A stretch of 64,000 nucleotides of DNA from Holtermannia corniformis (taxonomy: Eukaryota > Basidiomycota > Tremellomycetes > Holtermanniales), in assembly GCA_001599935.1 (NCBI GenBank), contig BCIJ01000030.1:148950-212949 (forward strand). Direction: 5' to 3'. Below the pieces are notes generated by a model. That model did not search any database. It was given only the letters and a program-made list of their open reading frames with translations, and was not told the DNA's origin. The translations under genes and the position numbers were made by a program. Below are positions 55,081-64,000 of the stretch, piece by piece (positions within the stretch are counted from its first letter, which is position 1; every line of letters begins with the position of its first letter).

Positions 55081-55123
55081 CACGTGTCCGTGCGCCTACA
55101 CCGGCGCCTACACCGGCGCCTAC
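55081..55123. promoter_or_regulatory. CACGTG box and 12-bp tandem repeat in the SWC5-shugoshin divergent promoter
   Basis: CACGTG lies at 55081-55086, 48 nt upstream of the SWC5 ATG. Immediately beside it GCCTACACCGGC is repeated in tandem about 2.5 times (55094-55123). Confidence 0.5.
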
Positions 55124-55225
55124 CTGGAACACCGGGCGCGCCTAACTGCACCAACCCCATCCACCGCGACTGACTTGTTTCCTGTCAACAAGTTGAACGG
55201 CGCACAACAATCTTGATCGCGCTCC

Positions 55226-56909
55226 ATGTCAGTCCGCCGGAGGTCCCAAAACGCGCTCGGAGGCGCAACACCGATCGGAGAGGTCATCATGGTCGGCGGC
55301 AGTGGGCTCGGCGAGCAGGTTCACCAGTTTGAAGACTGTCAGTAGCCGTGTCATCCTGATGGTCGAGCTGACGGGCATAGTCCGCCGGCGGCATAGCAAG
55401 CAGAACAGGGATATTGTCAGGTCCGCTCTAGAGTGCAGGATGTCGTACCGGTGCTGATCAGAGACCGCAGGGAGAATGCGAATCGACTACTGCTCAACAA
55501 GAACCTTCAAGAGGAGATCATTGGCCTCCATCGCGAACTGCTGCAGGTCCGGCAGACAAACGCAGAGATGGCACTGCATATCAAGCGGCTCGAGGAGGAG
55601 ATGGCGAGGCTCCGTAGCGAGGTGCGGATGGATCCGGCTTGCTCGTCGTGGCTGATCGTGCCGTGTAGCCAACTCGGCAAGCGCTCGATGCACTCTTGGC
55701 GGCTGTACCGGCGCTGAGGCAACTCCGGACATCGCTCGACCCGCCTTCACCCTCGTCCACGTCGTCTTCAAGTCGTACGTCTCAGGCAGCAACGGCCAAG
55801 CCAGTACCGCAAGTCACCCCGTGGGCAAACAAACCGGCTGTGGCAGGGCTGCTGGACAAAGACAGCATGCTCGAGGCTCTGACCGAGCGCACCGAAGTCG
55901 AGAGCGAATGCGGGCACGAGCCCGAGGGAGCGCACGCCAGCTCATCGTGAGTCACGAACTAGGGCCGAGCAGCACGGCTGACATCCATGGATAGCACCCA
56001 GCCCGCGTCTCCCGCATGTTCACATCACCTCTCCTACGCATCCGTCGCCTCGCCCAAACCATCCCCCGCTTCCGCCTCGTCAACATGCAGCAGTCCAAGC
56101 CCCGTCCGGCGCGTCACACGCGCCAGTCCCGAGAAACCTGCCAGAGCCAAACGGCGCGAATCAGGCTTCCTGCCGCCGAGGGTCCCATCTCTATCGCCGG
56201 AACTCGAGATGGTCGACACCGGCTGTGAGCGGCCAGAGGCGGACGAGGTCGAGGCCTTGGTCAGCGATGCGTTGGAACCCGTGATCGAGGTTGTTGAGCG
56301 TGAGTGGGGCGGTTCGTGAGTAAACGCCGAGGCTGACGCAAACAGCCTCGGTCAGCGTCCGGCAACGACCGATATCACCAACACCAACACCCATCGCACG
56401 GCTCGTTCCCGCCGAACCATCCGAAGAAACAGCAACGACAGGTCGGGCCGGTCGCGCACGCAAGAGTGTAAACTACAAAGAGCCAAGCTTGCACACGTCA
56501 GTCTCCGCATCCTCGTCACCTAGCCTAGCTGACGCCGTCCAGTAAAATGCGTAAACCAGACAGTGATCCGTCATCGACGCAACCTCGGAAATCCCTCTCG
56601 GCGCCGTCAAGCAAACGAGCGTCTGCCGAGGTCGAGGACGCAGAGCCCGGATCGACTCCTAGTATGCGCCGTAAGAGCGTCTTGCCATCTAGCAAACGCG
56701 TCCCGCCCGTGCCGCCACTCCCAGAACGTGAGCGCTCCCTTGGGTTCCCAAAAGCTCGAGCGCAACCGACGCCGTTCGCTAGCAAGCAGCGCGCCGGGAC
56801 GGAGAATGCCGGGAACGAGACGGTTCGGATCCTACTTGGGCTCGAGGAGCCTGATGCGGTCATGGGGACCGGGCGGGATCTTGGCAGGCGCAGCGCGAAA
56901 GAGGATTGA
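55226..56909 (+). CDS. SGO1: Shugoshin
   Basis: The first exons (55226-55337, 55381-55420, 55462-55621) join in frame. Residues about 37-105 give the N-terminal shugoshin coiled coil: FRRRHSKQNRDIVR, ENANRLLLNKNLQEEI and TNAEMALHIKRLEEEMARL. A long Ser/Pro/Glu-rich middle follows. The conserved C-terminal basic SGO motif is clear: GRARKSVNYKEPSLHTKMRK, near 56438-56555 and split by an intron. Shugoshin recruits PP2A to protect centromeric cohesin and supports chromosome bi-orientation; the C-terminal motif binds phosphorylated H2A at centromeres. The protein is about 470 residues. I end it at TGA 56907-56909. A further coding-like stretch with a plausible intron just downstream (see findings) leaves the exact C-terminus open. 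Confidence 0.87.
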
Positions 56910-57173
56910 GCGGTTCAAGGGTGCGGGTGGGATCAGTGCTGATGCATTGATCTTTGTGGGCTTTTATCCAGCTGACGTGGGTGGGTGTGCGCTGCGCAGA
57001 TTCATAGCAGTGTGCAAGTCATCAGCCTTGGCGGCGGCCGCTACGACATCAAGCATCCCGGCGAGATGGACGAGCTTTCGGATGAGGTCAAGCGCATTCG
57101 GCAGAGGCGAACCTGCGAACGACACAACACCACGCACAACAATCGTACATCACATTGCATCATCTACTGCAGG

Positions 57174-58142
57174 TCATCTCACCAACATCAGACGCCACCC
57201 ATTCCTGCCCAAGTCAGCACCGTCACCGCCACCAAGCGTCACCGACAGACCTTCAACCCCCACACTGTCCCTGATCAACGCAATCTCACTCGCACTCAGG
57301 CTAGCCTTGTGCGCGCGCAAAAACTCTTCAAACGCATTCTCAGCATCGCGCGCGTACAGGAACCGACTCTTGCAGAGCGCGTAGAGCTCTGACCAAAAGT
57401 CGGGCGAGGCAATGACCGAGTGGAACGATTCCGACGTGATGTGCGGTTGGGTGCTCGAGCCGGCTGGTGGGAGATCTTGCGGGGTACCGACTTTGCCCGT
57501 GGGCAGGTCGTCCGTCGTCAGTGTCAGTTTGGGCACTTGGGTCGAGGTATCGGTCTCTGCGGGTGGGACGTGCGACTTGGTCGATGACGCCGTGTCCCAG
57601 CCGGTCTTGAGCATGAGGTGGATGATGGCACCGTCTTGGATGCCATACTCTTTCAGCAGCTTGCTGTCGGTCAAAGCCTTGCCTTTGAGCAGGAGGCGTT
57701 GGTAGTCGACCGGGATGGGTGATGGTGCAGCTGAAGATTCGGCCACGAGCGTTTTCAGCTGCGAGATGGGGTCGGTTGGGTGCGCCGTGAGAGGGATTGT
57801 GATGGATGGCTTGAGTGACTTGATGGTGATGGTGATGGATCCTGGGTCGAGAGTGAGCGAGATGGCAACAGCTGCGCACGTACCCTGGCTTGAACCAGCA
57901 TCATTGTCGTCCGCGTCGAGCTCTGGCGGTGCACGGATTGGAACCTACAGCCAGCGTCAGGCAGACCCAAGGCGCAACCCGCAACGTACCGACAGCACCT
58001 GCACCTTGTTCGGCCGCTCACCCAGAGGGGTCGAGAAATCGGCGGCGTAGTTGACTGTATACGAGCCCACGCCATCCGTGAACCGCTGCACGAATGCCTT
58101 TTCCTCTGTCAATCGCGAGCCAGAGAGCACTTGATCCGTCAT
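57174..58142 (-). CDS. GET5: Get5/Mdy2-like ubiquitin-domain protein
   Basis: Three exons (58142-57990, 57944-57884, 57841-57174) join in frame to 293 residues. An N-terminal segment (EEKAFVQRFTDGVGSYTVNY) resembles the Get4-binding end of fungal Get5 proteins. A ubiquitin-like domain covers about residues 72-155: ITITIKSLKPSITIPL, PISQLKTLVAE, YQRLLLKGKALTDSKLLKEY, IQDGAIIHLMLKTG. A linker and a conserved-looking C-terminal helix bundle follow (ASPDFWSELYALCKSRFLYA, AENAFEEFLRAHKASLS). In yeast Get5 bridges Get4 and Sgt2 to deliver tail-anchored proteins to the ER. The ubiquitin fold is secure; the Get5 role is inferred from the N-terminus and architecture. The start codon is only 57 bp from that of the divergent neighbour. 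Confidence 0.7.
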
Positions 58143-58199
58143 GATTGTCGTCGTCGTTGTCGTTGTCGATGCTGACCGGTGGCGAACGCGACCATCACC

Positions 58200-58986
58200 A
58201 TGGGTTCATCGGCATCGAAAACGGCTCGCAAGCTGCCGACAGCAGCATCAGGCGCAAGTAAAGCTCCCAGGCCGCAGCCATCATGGGCAGGAGCGAGGAC
58301 GCCGCAGCCAGAGCCGCCGAAAGATGCCCCGAACCCGCTCGGCAGTGCCCAAGGCTATGGCCGTGTCGGGCTGCGTGAAGGCCGGGGCGAGAGCTTTCGA
58401 GGCGAGATGAGTAGTGGGGAGAAAGACGAGGGTGAGCGTGTGTCTACACTGCGTGAGCAAGGGTAGCTGACGGTGCAGCGATCAAACGGGACGCTTTCGA
58501 TCCTCACTTGCTCGGCAACCTGTCCAAGCTCGGCGCCGTGTCTGTCCCAGATGCAGCGCGGACTGCTCGAGCTGTGCGTATCCTCACTTCAGACTGGCTA
58601 CTGATGTCGCAGGGCCCGTCTCGAGCCCAGAGAACGCTGCAGCATCGCACACCAGAGCTCACGACACCAACGACAACCCCGCCCGCAGGCTACCTGACAT
58701 CGACAACGCTCACCTTCCTGCTCGATCACCTCAAACAGCTCGAGCCCGACGCGCCGCGATCAGCAGTCGACAAGCTGTACAAGCAGTACGGGATCGTGAG
58801 CGCCGAGGATCGAGAGCGCGTCAATGCCATGCGCCGCTGGGTCAACAGTCCCAGCATCGGCGAGAAGACCATCAGCGTCAGGGTCGAAGAGGGCGAGGAA
58901 AAGGTCGAGATGAAGGTGCGTGCGCTGTCCAGAGGTCTCGACTGACAATGCAGGCAATTTGGGTCGATTCGGCTGCATCCCCATAA
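58200..58986 (+). CDS. Uncharacterised protein with N-terminal myristoylation-type sequence
   Basis: The gene starts at ATG 58200 (MGSSASKTARKLPTAAS), which fits the N-myristoyltransferase consensus (Gly2, Ser6, Lys7). Four exons separated by introns of 38-49 nt, two with CTGAC, give about 215 residues. The first 80 are Pro/Gly/Ser-rich (QPSWAGARTPQPEPPKDAP). The rest is a compact helical part: FDPHLLGNLSKLGAVSVP, LTFLLDHLKQLEPDAPRSAV, DKLYKQYGIVSAEDRERVNA, ending AIWVDSAASP. The family is unfamiliar, and membrane attachment through myristate is inference. An in-frame GTG lies a little upstream, but the ATG gives the myristoylation signal and is preferred. Confidence 0.62.
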
Positions 58987-59027
58987 CTGTATCATCACAC
59001 ATGGACTCGATTCCTGTACAACATTGA

Positions 59028-61489
59028 TCACTCGTGCTCGTCCTCGTCGAGCTCGTCACGCCGCCGCTTCTGACCATGCTCAACGGCAGCCGCCGCGACA
59101 GCCTGCGTGCTCTCCAGCAGCCTCGCGTCGTCGTGCTCGTCGTCAGGCCCGGCCTCGCCCTCGGCCGGCAACATGGCCGTACTGGCCGCCAAGAGCGCAT
59201 GCAAGCTCGGTTGGTCGAGCTGATCCGCTCCGTCGCGCGAGTTGCTCGTCGGCGGGTGCGACTGGCTCGTCCCCGGCGGGAGGTAAGCGAGCTGAGCGAC
59301 AAAGTCGCTGTATTGGATCTGCTGAGCGGCATCGAGATCGGTAGCGTTGTCGCTCTGGAGCAGCGGATCGAGCGGTGGCTCGGATTGCTCATCGTCGACG
59401 CCGACGCCGACCAGACTTTCGGCGCCTTGAACGCCATCGCTCTGCGTACGGGATGATGACAGCCCTGGCGGGCGCAGCGTCGTGATCAGCCGGGTGCGCT
59501 TGCGCTGAGCTCTGCTTCGTTCCGTCTGGTGGTTGCGCGCGGCCGGAGCGGGGCTCGCATCTGATGCGGCCTGGTCTTGAACAGGAGGCATCTCGACGCT
59601 GTCGGTGCTGCCATTGATCTCGGGGTTCAGTCGTTTCTGGATATGCTGCTGCTGGACGAGCTCGAGCTGCTCCGGGGTCAAGTCGCTGACGCGGATGAAG
59701 CGCAGATCGCCGCGCTCGAGCAATTCGACCAGACGCTTGTTCTGCCTGGACGAGTCAGCACCGCCCGCAAGCAGGCCGAGCACTCACTGCATACTGTTGC
59801 TGCTCGGGTTGCGCATCGGGATCGCACGCTGCTCGATCGGCAACTGTTCCTCTTCCACGTCGCCGCGCGGATACGGCCAACCGACCAATACGACGCCCCA
59901 GTGCCCTTCAAGCGACGCCGCTCGTGTCCACTTCATCTCTGCGTCGTCCATCCCACTCGCTTCGCGGATCCGCACGCGCATCTCGTAGTTGAGCTTGGCT
60001 TTCACGTCGAGCGAGCGCGAACCCTCGGGCATGGCCAGTCGTTTAGTCGTCGTGGTCGCGTGGGTGAGTGAGAGGAACTTTGTCAAGCCAGCTGGGCCGC
60101 CGCCGCGCAGCGAGTCCCAAAAGTTCTTGGCGACTTCAGATTGGAGCGTGACGGGAAAGGATGGGCCGGGCGTAAAGGGCGGTGAGATCATGACGAGGTA
60201 ATTTGTGCCAGTCTGTATGTGGACACTGTTGAACTGGGTGTGTCAGCGGGTGATTGGTTTTACAATGACGCGAGGTTGTAAGGGCAAGGATGTAGTACAC
60301 GGTCCAGCATGCGCGCGGGTGCATTCGTAGGTATCGGCAGCAGCATGGGCAAGGCTTCAGGTAAGCCGTGCACACCACAGGCAAACCTGAAGCAATACAC
60401 TAAAGGTTTGCGCAGATCGACTCGCACAGATCGTCTACATGCTCGTTGGGGTAATGCTCTGACCAATGGTCAAGCAGGCCCAACCTGCGAAAAGGCAGAG
60501 GCGCATCCCACTGTCTCCCGAGAGGTCTCGGCTAGACGACGGTCGATTGCAACGTCTTTTGTGTCTCGCCATGACAGCTGAATGGGGTGAATGGGGTGAG
60601 ACTTGTAGACGGAAATGACTCGGAGACGGACGACACGAAAAAGGTCGGCGAAGGAGCACGCAGGTTGAGATAGGCTAGAGCGTCAAGACGTGGAAACTTT
60701 AGACGTCGAGACTGTGGAACGTTGAGACGGCAAGATGTCAATAAGAGGGACGCTCGGACGGTGAGACGGAACGATGGAGAGTCAAGATGAAAAGTGGGGA
60801 AAGTCGTGCAAGTCGTGAAAGCCATGCAAGACGTGAAAGACGAATAGACGCAAAGACGAAAGACAGAAAATACCCAAGACAGAAAAGACGCAGGACAAAG
60901 ACGCAAGACAGGAAAGACGCAAGACAGGAAAGACGTCGAGACGTGCAAGGCGAGAATACTCCTAATACAAAACGATAGCACAAAAACTCACGACGTGATC
61001 GACACCGCGCGCGACCCAGGTAATGTACCGTTCGTGTTGGTTCGGCTGCTGTTGCTGCTGCAGGAGATCCGGCGGGGACGTGGCGTGTATCTGGAGCGGT
61101 GAGAGGTCTGCGAGTTTTGCAAAGCTGTAGCGCTGTCAGCGCGCGTGTGCTGCCGACGCTCGAGGGACTGACTCTGCCTGTTGGCTGTCTGTCAAGTCTT
61201 GAAACGCCTGCAGCGTCGGTGATGGACTGTGCACTGTGGATCCCGTCATCAGTTGATATCCCACCCACAGCCAGCCACCGCACTCACCGGCCTCGACGTC
61301 GCCCTGATCGAGCCTCTTGTCCCTCCACCAGCTCTCGACGAAGAGGGCATACGCGCTCGCACTGGCGTTGCCTGCGCCGACGTCTGCGCAGACCTGGTGC
61401 ACTGGCTTGTCCCATTTAGCTGCGACGTCGTGGAGCTGGACGAGCAGGCTGTCGATCTCGTGCTGGTACAGTGCTGGGTCGTCGTCCAT
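59028..61489 (-). CDS. Uncharacterised protein interrupted by a 758-nt intron
   Basis: The gene starts MDDDPALYQHEIDSLLVQL, with an N-terminal part containing YALFVESWWRDKRLDQGDVE. A second exon (VHSPSPTLQAFQDLTDSQQA) and a third (FAKLADLSPLQIHA, then a short Gln run and ERYITWVARGVDHV) follow. The next exon begins FNSVHIQTGTNYLVMISPPF after the long intron 60234-60991, joined in phase at GTC / TTC. A folded-looking region continues (KFLSLTHATTTTKRLAMPEG, GHWGVVLVGWPYPRGD, VSDLTPEQLELVQQQHIQKR). The C-terminal third is Gln/Asp/Ser-rich and ends in KRRRDELDEDEHE, a possible nuclear signal plus acidic tail. I do not recognise the family. The protein would be about 550 residues. It is divergent from FAP7 with 211 bp between starts. 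Confidence 0.65.
60234..60991 (-). other. Unusually long intron (758 nt) with degenerate AGAC-type repeats
   Basis: The donor GTGAGT is at 60991-60986 and the acceptor (CTGACACACCCAG) at 60246-60234 on the reverse strand. Both flanking exons are in phase and coding. Other introns in the window are mostly 33-50 nt. The donor-proximal part is a purine-rich, direct-repeat-like tract (forward-strand view), including two perfect copies of a 16-mer. Confidence 0.75.
60680..60955. repeat. Degenerate AGACG/AAGAC repeat tract
   Basis: The forward strand shows recurring words such as AGACG, AAGACG, GAAAGAC and GTCGAGAC over about 275 bp. ACGCAAGACAGGAAAG is present twice in perfect tandem at 60901-60932. 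The transcribed (reverse) strand is therefore pyrimidine-rich. It lies wholly inside the long intron; the spacer and repeat pattern of a CRISPR array is absent. Confidence 0.7.
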
Positions 61490-61634
61490 TGCAGTGTTTG
61501 GTTCGCTCTCGATCCGTGGACACGAAAACTCCGCGGATGGTCCACGCGCTGGACAAAATCAAACAATGCAAATTCAGTGGCGGTACTTTTCACAGTGGCT
61601 TGCGGTACTTTTTTACTGGTTGCCGTAAAAGGAC

Positions 61635-61645
61635 GATCACGTGAC
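61635..61645. promoter_or_regulatory. GATCACGTGAC box upstream of FAP7
   Basis: The 11-mer is identical to the box at 39010-39020 upstream of NSA1 and lies 55 nt before the FAP7 ATG. It sits in the 211-bp divergent promoter shared with the uncharacterised gene to the left. Confidence 0.5.
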
Positions 61646-61700
61646 ATGAGATTTCAACGACCACAACTCGACCGATGCTCAACCGTTCAACATTGCCAGC

Positions 61701-63495
61701 ATGACCACGCACCACCCGCGCAAGTTTCCCATCATCCTGCTCACTGGAACTCCGGGCACAGGCAAGACGACGACCGCCCAGCTCCTCGCTCAGTCCTCGA
61801 CGATCCCACTCGTCCACTTGGAGGTCGGCGAGATTGTGAAAGAGCATGGCCTGCACGAGGGCTGGGACGACGAGTGGAAGAGCTGGACGGTGGATGAGGA
61901 CCGGGTGAGTGTGAGCGAACGCAGTGAGCACCGGACGAGTGGGTTGGATGCTGGCGTGGCAGTGCGGCGACTTGCGCACGAGAGCCAATGCATCGTAGTG
62001 CCACTCTATCAGCTCCAATCCCTCCCTTGCTACTCTACTCTCAACAGTCACAAAGGCTAACCAACCCAGCTACTAGACCACCTCGAAACCATCCTGAACC
62101 CATCCACAGCCCCCGCATCAACAGGCTTCATCATCGATCACCATGCGCCCTCATTGTTCCCAGAACGCTGGATCGACTTGGCCGTCGTCTTGGGCTGTGA
62201 GAACGGCGTGCTGTATGAGCGCTTGGAGGCGAGGTAGGTCCCGGACCGCGTGTGGGATCTGGCTTGGATGCTGGTCGTGATCGATTGGGATGGCCTCGAG
62301 GCGCATGCCCTTGCGATTTTGCCAGGGCGAGATCAGACCCGGTGTTTGAGATGCGCCAGTAGAGACGCGTGTCGGCGCCGAGACACAGCTGGTATCAGGG
62401 GCAAGCTACAGCATCGCCGCGCTGACTCGCAGCTGCAAGCCGGGCTATGATGGTCTTGTCTTGGCATCTCCATTTGCGTTCTCATACAGATACCGGCTTT
62501 GCGAGCAGCAACTGCAGGCCTACTACTACGTGCTGGGCACTCGGGATGTTGATAGCTGCTGCCAGCCGTGACATCCGACCCGGCCACTCCAACCCTTCAG
62601 CACTCGGCAGATGCAGTCGTTGCTGTTTGCTAGCAAAGCTCGTAGCTCGGAGGTCGACGCACTGCATCACTACACGGGCGTTGGCGATCAAGCTGCGCAC
62701 AGATTCACAAACCGACCAAGCCTGGCTTCGCAATCATCGGCGGCCTACTTGGTCGCCGTTTCCAGCTGAAACAATCTTGATGGTACTGCGCGCCCCGACA
62801 AACTAGTTAGACAAAGGCAACAACGTCGCATCATGCCCTTTGGAAAGTGGAAGCGCGTGGATGACGTTCCATGAAAGCTATTTCTTGCCGTGTGACTGCG
62901 TGATGACTCGCGCACGTCACGCTGAAAGACGAGCTATAGTGTGGGAGTGCCTCTGTGCTCTGCATTCATCTCGGTCCGGTCATTCGACCTTCTTGTAGAA
63001 GGCTTGTTTGACCCTGCTGCCTGCGCACCTCCGCGCTCGTGCTGCTGCAGTCTGCATCCGCCAGCTGGCATTCTTTGCCGAGTGCGACCTCACGCGACAG
63101 TCGGTGATGGTGGTGAATGACAAGCGCAAGCCGGTGTTCACAGTCAGTTGAACAAATTATTCTTAGCGCCTCACCCCTCGCTTGTCAACCTCACTGATCC
63201 AACGCGCTCTGCTGAACCCATCTCAATACGGAACGACATGGCCTACCCGCTGACACATCTCAGACATTACCCTACCAACAAGCTACAAGAAAACGTCACG
63301 TCTGAAATCATGCAAGTCGTCCTCAACGAGACGCGCGAGTCGTACGCCGAGGAGATTGTCGTCGTGCTCGAGTCGACGGGCAAGCAGGATGGCGAGATGG
63401 ACGAGAATGTGCGGAGATTGGACGACTGGGTCGCTCAGTGGGTTACAGATCACCCGGATGGGATCGCGCCTGGTGGTGGAGAGGAGAGCGATTGA
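61701..63495 (+). CDS. FAP7: Fap7/hCINAP (AK6) adenylate kinase
   Basis: Three exons (61701-61904, 62070-62233, 63264-63495) join in frame to 199 residues, the usual length for fungal Fap7. Seen directly: P-loop LLTGTPGTGKTTTAQLL, VHLEVGEIVKEHGLHEGWDD, the NMP/LID-side segment STGFIIDHHAPSLFPERWID, LAVVLGCENGVLYERLEAR, then HYPTNKLQENVTSEIMQVVL and TRESYAEEIVVVLES. Fap7 is a nuclear adenylate kinase/ATPase that binds Rps14 and is needed for the last cleavage of 20S pre-rRNA in 40S maturation. The two introns are 165 and 1030 nt, far longer than the local norm. The junction LEAR / HYPTNK is fixed by family conservation. The protein is complete. Confidence 0.92.
62234..63263 (+). other. Unusually long intron (1030 nt) of FAP7
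   Basis: The donor GTAGGT begins at 62234 and the acceptor CTGACACATCTCAG ends at 63263; both flanking exons encode conserved FAP7 sequence. Two stop-free, protein-like stretches lie inside on the same strand (62350-62571 and 62999-63151), but neither has a convincing start or a recognised family. Confidence 0.8.
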
Positions 63496-63718
63496 GCACA
63501 TGTATCTATAATGCCGCATGTGGACCAGAGCACTGGGCCGGAACAGCAGCTGAGGGTGCACAGACGGCCGTTACGATGGTCTCGCTTGAGCTCATCAAAC
63601 TGTCTTGCAGCACGACTCATCGCCGCAGACTGTCGCTGCAGCCCAGGTAGTCGACAAGACGTATACATCCATGCGCGTCTCTTCGTAAGCAATCCGCAAG
63701 CAAGCCGGTGCACAAGAT

Positions 63719-64000
63719 CTATCCGTAGACCCTGTAACCGCGTCAGTGTACGTATCAGCACTTGCTCGACGCACAATCGGAACACGTCGTTTTGCCTGGA
63801 CAAGATCAGCAGGGTTGTAGACAGCTGCCGAGCGACTTACACAAAGTAGCCAGCGCCCTCGGGCATGAGCTGGAACATTTGCGAGTACTGGAGCACGTTT
63901 TGACCGTCGTCAACGACGAGCTGGCCGGTTACGAGCACGAGCACGGCGGCGACCGAAGCTGAGGCCGGCTGGGCGTCGAGGGTGAGGACGCGGTGAGCGA
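63719..64000 (-). CDS. NTF2: Nuclear transport factor 2, 3' part
   Basis: The gene runs off the right edge. The visible exons encode the C-terminal half of NTF2: HRVLTLDAQPASASVAAVLV, LVTGQLVVDDGQN, then YSQMFQLMPEGAGYFV, and after short introns QNDVFRL and VYG followed by the stop at 63719-63721. These match the last strands of the NTF2 cone fold, which binds RanGDP and FxFG nucleoporins to return Ran to the nucleus. The introns are 45 and about 46 nt. The C-terminal FRLVYG corresponds to the usual FRLNYA-type end. It is convergent with FAP7, 223 bp away. Confidence 0.93.

Noticed and set aside
60680..60955. Repeat tract considered as a CRISPR array
   Set aside because: There is no constant repeat with unique spacers; the repeats are degenerate, contiguous and in a fungal intron.
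60787..60978. 63-codon forward frame, Arg/Lys/Asp-rich
   Set aside because: It is produced by the low-complexity AGACG-type repeats inside the long intron.

Overview
The window is nuclear DNA of a fungus, almost certainly a basidiomycete. Genes are tightly packed on both strands and cut by many very short introns, typically 33-50 nt. Donors are GTGAGT, GTACGT, GTGCGT or GTCAGT, and a CTGAC/CTGAT branch site lies close to the 3' AG. The gene set is fungal: class IV chitin synthase, Kin4-type kinase, FHL1-like FHA/forkhead factor, Dal5-type and DHA2 transporters and a basidiomycete-style adenylation-carrier-reductase enzyme. Intron style and GC-rich codon use suit a yeast-like Pucciniomycotina or Ustilaginomycotina species, but I cannot place it further. 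The first 304 bases contain nine N calls, so this is draft sequence.

Layout. 0-10 kb: the 3' end of an unidentified gene, a Kin4-like kinase (-), a small GPI-anchored Ser/Thr-rich surface protein (-), and a Sec39-type ER tethering subunit (+). 9.6-14.1 kb: an ISWI chromatin-remodelling ATPase (-). 14.3-24.8 kb: mostly amino-acid catabolism, with a DHTKD1-like 2-oxo-acid dehydrogenase E1 (-), two uncharacterised proteins, delta-1-pyrroline-5-carboxylate dehydrogenase (-) and an amino-acid permease (-). 25.5-34.3 kb: class IV chitin synthase (-) and the FHL1-like factor (-). 34.8-40.6 kb: PRP22 spliceosomal helicase (+) and NSA1 ribosome-biogenesis factor (+).

41-54 kb is the most accessory-looking part: a serine beta-lactamase-fold hydrolase (-), a DHA2 drug-type exporter (+), a 1.5-kb gene-free gap, a Dal5-type organic-anion permease (-), and a divergent A-T-R adenylate-forming reductase (+). 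Together they look like a small metabolite pathway that has not been described. 54-64 kb returns to housekeeping: SWC5 (-), shugoshin (+), a Get5-like ubiquitin-domain protein (-), two uncharacterised proteins (+ and -), FAP7 adenylate kinase (+), and the 3' end of NTF2 (-).

Regulatory points. A CGG-N10-CCG element, the known Put3 site format, lies 107 bp upstream of the P5C dehydrogenase start. The ribosome-biogenesis genes NSA1 and FAP7 share an identical GATCACGTGAC box 55-58 nt before the ATG. An 18-bp perfect palindrome lies between the Dal5-type permease and the A-T-R enzyme. Two neighbouring genes (60-63.3 kb) carry introns of 758 and 1030 nt, about twenty times the local norm. Splice junctions were assigned by hand from reading frame, GT/AG sites and family knowledge. 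Where I give exon limits the total is in frame; other multi-exon genes are given as outer limits.
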